From Chloroflexia bacterium (lineage in GTDB: Bacteria; Chloroflexota; Chloroflexia; Thermomicrobiales; UBA6265): DNA of 6,973 nt. Position 1 is the first letter of the stretch. Every line of letters starts with the position of its first letter. This document shows, one piece after another, positions 1 through 5,543 of the stretch. The position numbers were made by a program, and so were the translations under genes. Below the pieces are notes generated by a model. That model did not search any database, was not told the DNA's origin, and saw only the letters and a list, made by a program, of their open reading frames with translations. Location of the stretch: NCBI GenBank assembly GCA_013698495.1, contig JACCUV010000134.1, positions 1-6,973 of the forward strand. Reading direction: 5' to 3'.

Positions 1-116
1 GGTCGATCCCGCATCGTCGCTGGTGTCCGGAAGCTTCCCCGCAAGAGTGCCTCTGGTCCTGACGTCGATGGGTGGAGGAAATCGAGATCGCTCCCGACCC
101 TCGGAACTGTACGTAC

Positions 117-145
117 ACTATATTCATTTGAGTTTGGAATGTCAA
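117..145 (-). promoter_or_regulatory. Strong sigma-70-type promoter pointing left
   Basis: On the minus strand a perfect -35 box TTGACA (140-145) is followed by exactly 17 bases and then a -10 box TATAGT (117-122, five of six consensus bases). Transcription would begin near base 110 and run off the left edge. Possible starts for a leftward gene are an ATG at 14-12, or a TTG in the same frame at 44-42 preceded by an AGAGG-like ribosome site. Too little sequence remains to identify the product. The boxes are seen directly; activity is inferred. Confidence 0.55.
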
Positions 146-298
146 CTCCACTTCGGAGCCGGACCAACGTTGGCGCACCAATCTTCAACTGTCCGCGTCG
201 TGACTTGCGCGCAATTCCAGAATCACATCCGATTCTCGTCGCGCCAATTCAGTCGTTTTACGGATGCGTCGCCGCTCGCGGAGGCGCACGATAGCGAC

Positions 299-424
299 GG
301 GTCCAGGAAACGAAGAACCGGCTGCGCGTTGCGCAGGGCGACCCTCCTGGTTTGTTCGCGGCGTCGATTGTGTTCGAAGTGGAAGGGTAGGTCGCCTACC
401 GCCGGAGCCGTTTCGAGGCGCCTC
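299..424 (+). promoter_or_regulatory. Cluster of perfect inverted repeats, possible structured leader
   Basis: Three exact inverted repeats lie in a row: CTGCGC-GTT-GCGCAG (322-336), GGTAGG-TCG-CCTACC (386-400) and the palindrome GAGGCGCCTC (415-424). The first is enclosed by a further stem, CCAGGA (303-308) with TCCTGG (345-350), making a two-tier hairpin. The cluster ends about 115 bases before the peptidase start, so it could be a folded 5' leader or a set of protein-binding sites. I do not recognise a known riboswitch or T-box consensus. None of the hairpins is followed by a T-run. Confidence 0.35.
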
Positions 425-520
425 ACTGTCGCACCTTCGGCGCCATTTGATGCAGTTTTATGGACAATCTCGACATCCTGTCGCACTCTTCCTGTTTCGA
501 GAGCCCACATCGCGTACTTC

Positions 521-528
521 GAAAGGAA
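521..528 (+). promoter_or_regulatory. Ribosome binding site of the peptidase gene
   Basis: GAAAGGAA lies about 11 bases before the ATG at 539. The spacing is slightly long. It supports this ATG over the far-upstream in-frame start at 23. Confidence 0.5.
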
Positions 529-538
529 CAGTGTGTTC

Positions 539-1936
539 ATGGCTACAACTGTGTGGAAAACGATGCTCGCCGAGCGCGCGCAGCAACATTTGACGGAACT
601 CATCGACCTGCTCCGCATTCCCAGCGTGAGCACTGACCCCGATCGCGCCGCCGATGTCGCGAAGACAGCCGAGGTCGTGCGGCAACGCTTGCTGACCGCG
701 GGTGTGCCAAAAGTCGATATCGTGCCGACGCCATTGCATCCGGTCGTGATCGGTGAGTGGCCAGCCGGGGACGACAAGCCGACCGTGCTGATTTACGGGC
801 ACTACGACGTGCAGCCTGAGGCGCCAGTCGAGTTGTGGGAGACGCCGGCCTTCGAGCCCACCATCCGCGATGGCAAGATATATGCGCGGGGAGCGTCGGA
901 CATGAAGGGGAATCTCCTGACCGCGATACAGGGGGTTGAAGCGATCGCCGAAGCCAATGGCGGTCAGCCGCCGATCAACGTCAAGTTTATTTTCGAGGGC
1001 GAGGAAGAGATTGGCAGCCCCAACCTTCGTGATGTTGTGCGCAACAACAAGGAACGACTGGCTGCGAATGCGGTGCTCTCGGCCGATGGCGGACAGTTCG
1101 ATTTCGATACGCCTGCGCTGTCCATCTCACTCAAGGGACTTGGCGGATGCCAAATTAATCTGAGAACGGCGAATACCGATCTGCACTCCGGAATGTTCGG
1201 GGCCAAGGTCCCGAATGCAGTGCAATCGCTGGTTCAACTGGCGGCGACATTCCACGACAAGGACGGGCGGATTGCGATCGAGGGGTTCTACGACAACATC
1301 GTGGACCTCACAAACGACGAGCGGTCCGAGATCGCCCTCGTCGCCGAAGACGATGAAGCCCTCAAGGCAAAATTGGGGATCGATTCGCTCTGGGGCGAAC
1401 CAGGGTGGACTGCCCGTGAACGAGAATGGGGTCGACCCACGCTGGATATGAACGGCATTTGGGGCGGATTTCAGGGCGAAGGGATCAAGACTGTCACGCC
1501 CAGTGAAGCGCATCTCAAAATCACCTGCCGCCTGGTTCCGAATCAGACACCCGAAGATGTGGTCGACCGCGTCCGCGTCCACGTCGACAAGCATCGGCCG
1601 CCTGGCTCCACCGCCGAGGTCGTGGCGTTGCCGGGTTCGGCGACGCCGTTTGCGATCGATCGGGACAATCCGGTCCACAAGGCCGCCGAAGTCGTGCTGA
1701 CGGAGCTCTTCGGCAAGGCTCCGGTGCTCGCCAGGTCGGGAGGGACCATTCCCGCCACCGGCATCTTCCAGGACGAACTCGGAATCGACACCGTGAACTA
1801 CGCCTGGGCGATGCCCGGCAGCGGCGCCCACGCGCCCAACGAGTGGTATCGGGTCGAAGATTTTTTCCGTGGTCGGGTGGGATATGCGGCACTCATCGAA
1901 TACCTCGACGAGAATCTTGGCAAGCAATCGAGTTGA
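539..1936 (+). CDS. M20 family metallopeptidase (dipeptidase-like)
   Basis: A complete 465-residue di-metal peptidase of the M20 family, close to the dipeptidase/carnosinase-like branch, probably cytoplasmic since no signal peptide is seen. It would hydrolyse dipeptides or related amide bonds. Family motifs appear in order: GHYDVQP (87-93) with metal ligand H88 and D90, RGASDMKGN (117-125) with bridging D121, EGEEEIGS (153-160) with probable base E156 and ligand E157, SADGG with ligand D183, LHSGMFG (215-221) in the lid/dimerisation domain, SGGTIP (400-405), and GAHAPNEW (429-436) with ligand H431. All five expected metal ligands are therefore present and the enzyme should be active. The length matches the family's usual 450-470 residues. 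The ATG at 539 is chosen because the N-terminal helix followed by RIPSVSTDP is the normal family start. The exact substrate cannot be read from sequence. It stands alone, with non-coding gaps on both sides. Confidence 0.93.
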   Translation: MATTVWKTMLAERAQQHLTELIDLLRIPSVSTDPDRAADVAKTAEVVRQRLLTAGVPKVDIVPTPLHPVVIGEWPAGDDKPTVLIYGHYDVQPEAPVELWETPAFEPTIRDGKIYARGASDMKGNLLTAIQGVEAIAEANGGQPPINVKFIFEGEEEIGSPNLRDVVRNNKERLAANAVLSADGGQFDFDTPALSISLKGLGGCQINLRTANTDLHSGMFGAKVPNAVQSLVQLAATFHDKDGRIAIEGFYDNIVDLTNDERSEIALVAEDDEALKAKLGIDSLWGEPGWTAREREWGRPTLDMNGIWGGFQGEGIKTVTPSEAHLKITCRLVPNQTPEDVVDRVRVHVDKHRPPGSTAEVVALPGSATPFAIDRDNPVHKAAEVVLTELFGKAPVLARSGGTIPATGIFQDELGIDTVNYAWAMPGSGAHAPNEWYRVEDFFRGRVGYAALIEYLDENLGKQSS

Positions 1937-2045
1937 GGAGACCTGGCGCGGCGCGGAGAGGTCGATGCGCATCGGGCGTCGGAGAATACGCTGTCAGTCC
2001 GGTCCAAGGTGTCGTCGAAGGAACGAGGAATCTTGCAGTCTCCTG

Positions 2046-2078
2046 GTGACCACCTGTGACACGTCAACGACTGTGACA
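2046..2078 (+). repeat. GTGAC/CTGTGACA repeat cluster, possible operator
   Basis: GTGAC occurs at 2046-2050, 2056-2060 and 2073-2077. The last two sit within identical octamers CTGTGACA whose starts are 17 bases apart (2054 and 2071). A small palindrome TGACACGTCA covers 2057-2066, and GGTGACCACC at 2045-2054 is also an inverted repeat. Such an array can be a regulator binding site, but no regulator is encoded nearby and chance is possible. Confidence 0.25.
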
Positions 2079-2172
2079 TCCGCAGTGGTGAAAAGTTTCC
2101 CGCAGAATGACACTTGACCGTGCCCGTTCGGCGTCGAACGAGTAGACTTCGTCTGGTGAAAACGAGCGCACG

Positions 2173-2271
2173 ATGAAACTGTTGGACCCGCGAAATGTTG
2201 TCTCTGACGACGAGGCCAACGTTGCGGGAGCCACACGCGGGCAACCGTACAGGGGAACCCCTCAAGGGTAG
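2173..2271 (+). CDS. Possible 32-residue leader ORF
   Basis: An ATG at 2173 opens 32 codons beginning MKLLDPRNVV and ending GTPQG at a TAG (2269-2271). The ORF is in the same frame as the following membrane-protein gene; only the TAG and three codons separate it from the TTG start at 2281. The ribosome site is weak, with no clear AGGAGG-like sequence before the ATG, and the peptide has no recognisable features. It could be a translated leader or chance. The stop codon also overlaps the ribosome site of the downstream gene, which would allow translational coupling. Confidence 0.2.
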   Translation: MKLLDPRNVVSDDEANVAGATRGQPYRGTPQG

Positions 2272-2272
2272 G
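2264..2272 (+). promoter_or_regulatory. Ribosome binding site for a TTG start
   Basis: AAGGGTAGG lies 8 bases before the TTG at 2281. An in-frame TAG at 2269-2271 excludes any longer protein, so this site fixes the unusual TTG start. The inverted repeat AGGGG-AA-CCCCT (2251-2262) is immediately upstream; its CCC (2259-2261) could alternatively pair with GGG (2266-2268) inside the ribosome site. Confidence 0.5.
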
Positions 2273-2280
2273 TACGCGCG

Positions 2281-3294
2281 TTGGATTACATCATCTTCGG
2301 GATTGGCACGAGTGCATCGCTGGTGCTGATCGGGTGGCTGCTGCGCGATTGGGGCCCCCGGCTTCGGGACCGAAAGCCGGCGGAGGACGTCATCCTCAGT
2401 GCGAGCCAGTTGGTCGTGCGCATGGCGTGGACCAGGTTTTGCGCCACCTGCGGGATGGCGATGGTGCTGTGCGGCGTGCTCGTGATGCTGGTCACGATCG
2501 TCGTCCTATTCGTCGCGCCCGGCGACCGCACCGCCACTATCGCCACGATCGCGGCGTTCTCGACCACCGCCCTCCTGATGCTGACCTGGACCGGGTTGTA
2601 CCTGCGCCAATTTGGGTCGGTTGGCGTGCGCCGGCCGGTTGACAAGACAACGCCAGCCCAGGATCCGGTAGTGGCGGATCCGGTGGTCGGGTCGGTTGCC
2701 GCGAGAGACGAACCGGTCCCAACGCCAGCGGGGGCCCCGACTTTTGCCGAGGCGGCGGCGGCGCGCAGTGGACTGGGCAGATTTGCCGGATTCTTGCGGC
2801 GCGATGCCAAGGGAGAGCCTGATTCCGGGCAGCCGGCTCAACCATCGTCAGTTGTGGTGGGCGCCAACGCCGCGGAGCTGGCGCCGACCGATGCCGTAAT
2901 TGCGGAACTCCACGGTGAAATTCAGGAAGCAGACAGCAAGAAACTTGGCGAAGACGATCCACTGGTCACGTCGGTCAGGGCTGAGCTCGCCGGAACTGGC
3001 GGCGATGGATCGGCTGGTGAATCGAACGTCGACGCCGGGGCCCGCGATTCGAGCGCAGACGAGCAAGCGTCAGACGACGATTCGCTCAGCGAGGCCCCGG
3101 CCAGCGACGTCACAGCGGTCGAATCGTCGGAAATTGCTCCAGCAGATGAGGGAGCCGCGTCTGAGTCTCTTGAAGAAACGCCAGAAGCGCCTGTCGACGC
3201 TCCGTCAGGGGATCGACCCGACCATGAACTAGCCCTTGAGAGCCTGCGCAAGCAACGACTCGGACGCCTGGGGAAGACATCCGACCCTGAATGA
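2281..3294 (+). CDS. Uncharacterised membrane protein with long acidic disordered tail
   Basis: I do not recognise this 337-residue protein. It has three likely membrane helices: residues 3-21, then a hairpin at about 57-79 and 86-108 joined by a short polar turn (PGDRTA). The first two are separated by a charged stretch (22-50) with Arg and Lys residues. From about residue 112 on it is low-complexity: a Pro/Ala/Val segment, a small basic patch (162-177, with RFAGFLRR), then a strongly acidic Asp/Glu/Ser/Ala region (about 200-320), ending in a short basic helix-like end (KQRLGRLGK, 324-332). The tail is predicted to be disordered and probably cytoplasmic, since the charged loop after helix 1 would face inside. 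The start is TTG, fixed by an upstream in-frame stop. The small membrane gene begins 86 bases downstream on the same strand, so both could share a transcript. The codon pattern (G/C-rich third positions) supports real coding. No function is assigned. Confidence 0.75.
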   Translation: MDYIIFGIGTSASLVLIGWLLRDWGPRLRDRKPAEDVILSASQLVVRMAWTRFCATCGMAMVLCGVLVMLVTIVVLFVAPGDRTATIATIAAFSTTALLMLTWTGLYLRQFGSVGVRRPVDKTTPAQDPVVADPVVGSVAARDEPVPTPAGAPTFAEAAAARSGLGRFAGFLRRDAKGEPDSGQPAQPSSVVVGANAAELAPTDAVIAELHGEIQEADSKKLGEDDPLVTSVRAELAGTGGDGSAGESNVDAGARDSSADEQASDDDSLSEAPASDVTAVESSEIAPADEGAASESLEETPEAPVDAPSGDRPDHELALESLRKQRLGRLGKTSDPE

Positions 3295-3380
3295 GACGTG
3301 GTCGGCGCAGTAGTATTCACTCCTGAACCCGGCACTCGGGCAGCAGTGGCGTCCAGTCCGATGCCGCAAAAGGAGTCAAC

Positions 3381-3638
3381 ATGGGCGCACTTATCGGTTG
3401 GATCGTCGTCGGAATAGCAGCGGGCTGGCTGGCGGGCGTGATCACGAGAACGGACCGGAGCATTTGGGGCGACCTCATTCTTGGTCTCGCTGGCGCCCTG
3501 ATCGGCGGATGGATCACCAACGAATCCATCGGCGACGACAGTGGATTGATCATCAGCATCGTCGTCGCCACGATTGTGGCTGTCGTGCTGGTGCTGCTCA
3601 AGAACATGATCCTGGGCCGAAAATCGGCGGCGAGTTAG
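3381..3638 (+). CDS. GlsB/YeaQ/YmgE family membrane protein (transglycosylase-associated)
   Basis: An 85-residue, glycine-rich integral membrane protein with three helices: about residues 3-21, 28-47 and 54-75. The opening GALIGWIVVGIAAGWLAG and the middle GLAGALIGGWI carry the small-residue spacing typical of the GlsB/YeaQ/YmgE family, as does the 80-85 residue length. These proteins are widespread and often induced by general, acid or envelope stress; their molecular role is not firmly known, and the 'transglycosylase-associated' name is historical. An excellent ribosome site AAAGGAG (3368-3374) sits 6 bases before the ATG. The gene converges with the osmoprotectant transporter operon, with 115 bases between the two stops. 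Confidence 0.88.
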   Translation: MGALIGWIVVGIAAGWLAGVITRTDRSIWGDLILGLAGALIGGWITNESIGDDSGLIISIVVATIVAVVLVLLKNMILGRKSAAS

Positions 3639-3753
3639 ATCGTTTCGTCAGCGCGAGGATCGTAGGGGCGGGCCCCGGCAAAGAGGACACCTGGCCAACC
3701 AAGGTGCAGGGTTGTTCGCCCGTAATCGAATCCGAATCCACGGATTGCCGACC
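3639..3753. other. Convergent intergenic region
   Basis: The small membrane gene (+) and the transporter operon (-) meet here. Inverted repeats seen are GGGGC-GG-GCCCC (3665-3676) and CACCT/AGGTG (3688-3692 with 3702-3706). They could form hairpins at the ends of either transcript, but neither is followed by a T-run on either strand, so a canonical terminator cannot be called. Confidence 0.35.
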
Positions 3754-4395
3754 CTACCGGGAGGCGTGGCGGGCGCGGGCCACAGGTGTCGCCATTTCCA
3801 ACAGCCGAAGCGCGAGATCGGTGACGAACGAGAGCGCGACGATGGCGAGAACGCCGGAAAGCACCATTGACGGATAGTTGCGCCCGATCCCCTGGAACAG
3901 GATCTGCCCGAGTCCACCGGCGCTGATCAAGCCGCCAAACACCGCCAGTCCGATGATCGTCACCAGGGCCGCCCTGATCCCGGCGATGACAACCGGCAGG
4001 GCCAGCGGAAACCAGACGATTCGAAACACCTGCCACCCGTTCATGCCGACCCCGCGCGCCGCCTCCAACGCGGCCGGATCGACCCCGCGCAATCCAGCCA
4101 CGATGTTGCGCACGAGGAAGAATTGGGCGTACATCACGAGCGTAATCAGGATCGGCCGATCGCCAATGCCCTGGCTTGGAATCAGGAAAACGAGCACGAC
4201 AAGGCTCGGGATCGTGTACGCCACGCCGAGCACGGTCAGGATCGGGAACTGCAACCGTCGATACTTGACCGCCAAGGCGCCCAGAACGAGCGCGATCGGC
4301 AACGCAACCAGCAATGCGAACATCGAAATCTGGAGATGCTCGAGCGTGCGTTCCCACACCTCATCCCAATTTCCGTCGAGGTAGCTCAGGTCCAC
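3754..4395 (-). CDS. Osmoprotectant ABC transporter permease (OpuCB/OpuBB-like)
   Basis: A complete 213-residue inner-membrane permease of the binding-protein-dependent importer superfamily, matching the usual 210-220 residues of OpuB/OpuC permeases. After a short amphipathic N-terminus (WDEVWERTLEHLQIS) there are about five to six hydrophobic segments, including residues 23-42, 50-73, 80-100, 132-160 and 176-198. The cytoplasmic EAA loop that docks on the ATPase is clear: EAARGVG (111-117) followed by FPLALP (129-134). It should form half of the channel, pairing with the second permease at the right edge. The start is GTG at 4395, four bases after the ATPase stop, and the ribosome site AGGTGA (4400-4405) overlaps that stop, so translational coupling is likely. 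It is the last gene of the operon. Substrate (betaine, choline, carnitine or similar) cannot be set from the permease alone. Confidence 0.92.
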   Translation of the reverse strand: MDLSYLDGNWDEVWERTLEHLQISMFALLVALPIALVLGALAVKYRRLQFPILTVLGVAYTIPSLVVLVFLIPSQGIGDRPILITLVMYAQFFLVRNIVAGLRGVDPAALEAARGVGMNGWQVFRIVWFPLALPVVIAGIRAALVTIIGLAVFGGLISAGGLGQILFQGIGRNYPSMVLSGVLAIVALSFVTDLALRLLEMATPVARARHASR

Positions 4396-4399
4396 GCCG

Positions 4400-5440
4400 T
4401 CACCTGGAAACCGACAGCGACGCGGCGGGTTCCGTCTCGCCGTGAGTTGCCGCGGCGCGCAAGGCGACCAGCGTCAACTCGCCGACGACGACATTGTCAG
4501 GAGTGCGCACCGCGACTCGATCGAGATTCGACGCGACCAACAGGTTGAGGGCATCGCGCAAGTTCGCTTCGCTGCTGACCATGACCTCGGCATCGTGGTC
4601 GGTGACGGATGGATCCATTGCCGCCGAGACCGGGATCAGGCTCATCCGGCGGACCGCGTCGTCCGCGCTGACGAGCCGGGCGACGAAATCATCGGCGGGA
4701 TTGCTGACGATCTCCAGCGGCGTCCCGACCTGGACGATTTTCCCTTCATCCATCACCACAATCCGGTCGGCGAGCAAGACCGCCTCATCGACATCGTGGG
4801 TTACAAACAGAATCGTGTGTTCAAGCACGTTGTGGATGCGCTTGATCTCGCCCTGGAGGCGAGCGCGGGTAATCGCGTCGAGGGCGCCGAACGGTTCGTC
4901 CATGAGCATTGTGGCCGGTTCGGCGGCGAGTGCGCGGGCCAGCCCGACACGCTGTTGTTCGCCGCCGGAAAGCTGGGCGGGATAGCGGTTTGCATAATCG
5001 GCGGGAGGCAGATCGACCAGGTCCAGAAGTTCATCGACACGTTTCCGGATGCGAGTCTTTGGCCATTTCAGCAATTTGGGGACGACGGCGATGTTGTCCT
5101 TGACCCGCATGTGCGGGAAGAGCCCGGTTTGCTGGATCACGTAGCCAATTGTCCGGCGCAAGTCGGTCACCGAGAGCGACGTGACGTCGGTCCCATCGAT
5201 CGCGATCGAACCGGAAGTCGGTTCAATCAAGCGATTCACCATCTTGAGCAGAGTAGTCTTGCCGCTGCCGGAGGTTCCCAGAAGCACAATGAACTCGCCA
5301 GGGGCGACATCGAGCGCCACGTCGTCCACGGCCGCGCGATTTTGATCCGCATAGCGCTTCGTGACGCCTTGCAGGTGAATCGCGCTTCCCGGTTGCCTGG
5401 GGGAGCCTGATTGGGGCCTTGCCGCTGGTTGGCTGCTCAT
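4400..5440 (-). CDS. Osmoprotectant ABC transporter ATPase with one CBS-like repeat (OpuCA-like)
   Basis: A 346-residue cytoplasmic ATPase that powers the importer. Nucleotide-binding motifs in order: Walker A GTSGSGKT (55-62), Q-loop Q103/Q104, signature LSGGEQQR (157-164), Walker B LMDEPF (179-184) with catalytic E182, D-loop ALD (186-188), and switch H215 in VTHDVDEA. The sequence around KMVNRLIEPTSG and IGYVIQQTGLFPHM is typical of the ProV/OpuAA/OpuCA group. Residues about 280-330 resemble a single CBS repeat (alpha region LRDALNLLVASNLDRVAV, then VVGELTLVAL), whereas many OpuCA proteins have two and run to about 380-400 residues. CBS domains in this family regulate transport by sensing ionic strength or nucleotides. 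An in-frame GTG lies five codons further upstream, but the ATG at 5440 is preferred because GGAGAG (5446-5451) sits 5 bases before it. The first 20 residues are a Ser/Pro/Gln-rich extension. Confidence 0.94.
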   Translation of the reverse strand: MSSQPAARPQSGSPRQPGSAIHLQGVTKRYADQNRAAVDDVALDVAPGEFIVLLGTSGSGKTTLLKMVNRLIEPTSGSIAIDGTDVTSLSVTDLRRTIGYVIQQTGLFPHMRVKDNIAVVPKLLKWPKTRIRKRVDELLDLVDLPPADYANRYPAQLSGGEQQRVGLARALAAEPATMLMDEPFGALDAITRARLQGEIKRIHNVLEHTILFVTHDVDEAVLLADRIVVMDEGKIVQVGTPLEIVSNPADDFVARLVSADDAVRRMSLIPVSAAMDPSVTDHDAEVMVSSEANLRDALNLLVASNLDRVAVRTPDNVVVGELTLVALRAAATHGETEPAASLSVSR

Positions 5441-5445
5441 GGCGG

Positions 5446-5451
5446 CTCTCC
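5446..5451 (-). promoter_or_regulatory. Ribosome binding site of the ATPase gene
   Basis: GGAGAG on the minus strand, 5 bases before the ATG at 5440. It would fall inside the coding region if the upstream GTG at 5455 were used, so it favours the ATG. Confidence 0.6.
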
Positions 5452-5457
5452 GCACTC

Positions 5458-5474
5458 TGCAGGCGAGACCTGCA
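5458..5474 (-). promoter_or_regulatory. Intercistronic stem-loop between binding-protein and ATPase genes
   Basis: A perfect inverted repeat, TGCAGG (5458-5463) and CCTGCA (5469-5474) with a 5-base loop, lies 6 bases before the ATPase ribosome site. A second smaller repeat, GCGA-GTC-TCGC (5485-5495), lies just before it in transcript order. The 103-base gap with hairpins could lower ATPase expression relative to the binding protein or protect the upstream transcript, as known for other importer operons. There is no T-run, so it is not a clear terminator. Confidence 0.4.
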
Positions 5475-5543
5475 ACACGTGGTTGCGAGTCTCGCGAATT
5501 TCTGCTTGAGGCAATCGTCGCGGCAAGAGTTGCGCCGCGTTGC

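Larger units (their letters stand above)
1..538. other. Non-coding region upstream of the peptidase
   Basis: No gene is convincing here. The peptidase frame stays open leftwards almost to the window edge, but the 172 codons before the ATG at 539 read as an Arg/Ser/Cys-rich string with no M20 similarity, and family members begin close to the chosen ATG. Another rightward frame is open from base 1 to a stop at 292-294 but also looks non-coding. The stretch holds a leftward promoter (117-145) and several perfect inverted repeats (299-424). I found no convincing rightward sigma-70 promoter for the peptidase. Confidence 0.6.
1937..2280. other. Intergenic region between peptidase and membrane-protein genes
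   Basis: This gap contains a stem GACCT/AGGTC (1940-1944 with 1959-1963) directly after the peptidase stop, overlapping by one base the 12-base palindrome CGATGCGCATCG (1963-1974). Neither has a T-run, so factor-independent termination is not clear. Further on are a GTGAC repeat cluster (2046-2077), a TTGACC that resembles a -35 box (2114-2119) but has no -10 box at normal spacing, a 32-codon ORF (2173-2271), and an AGGGG-AA-CCCCT inverted repeat (2251-2262) just before the next ribosome site. Confidence 0.5.

Noticed and set aside
23..538. N-terminal extension of the M20 peptidase frame by 172 codons
   Set aside because: The extension is Arg/Ser/Cys-rich with no family similarity or signal peptide. 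The M20 fold starts right after the ATG at 539, which has its own ribosome site. The extra open frame is chance.
1127..1972. 281-codon open frame on the minus strand opposite the peptidase gene
   Set aside because: It mirrors the codon structure of a well-supported gene in G+C-rich DNA; the translation shows no recognisable domain.
2114..2148. TTGACC and TAGACT as a promoter for the membrane-protein gene
   Set aside because: The spacing between the boxes is 23 bases, too long for a normal sigma-70 promoter, and no good -10 box lies at 16-18 bases.
3665..3676. GGGGC-GG-GCCCC as a bidirectional terminator between convergent genes
   Set aside because: The stem is short and no T-run follows on either strand, so it cannot be called a factor-independent terminator.
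3635..4357. 240-codon minus-strand frame overlapping permease 2
   Set aside because: It is the same strand but a different frame from the permease, Arg/Gly/Pro-rich and without membrane segments, while the overlapping frame is a clear permease.
4442..5410. 322-codon open frame on the plus strand opposite the ATPase gene
   Set aside because: It lies fully antisense to an ATPase with every expected motif. The Asp/Arg/Gly/His-rich translation is typical of a shadow frame.
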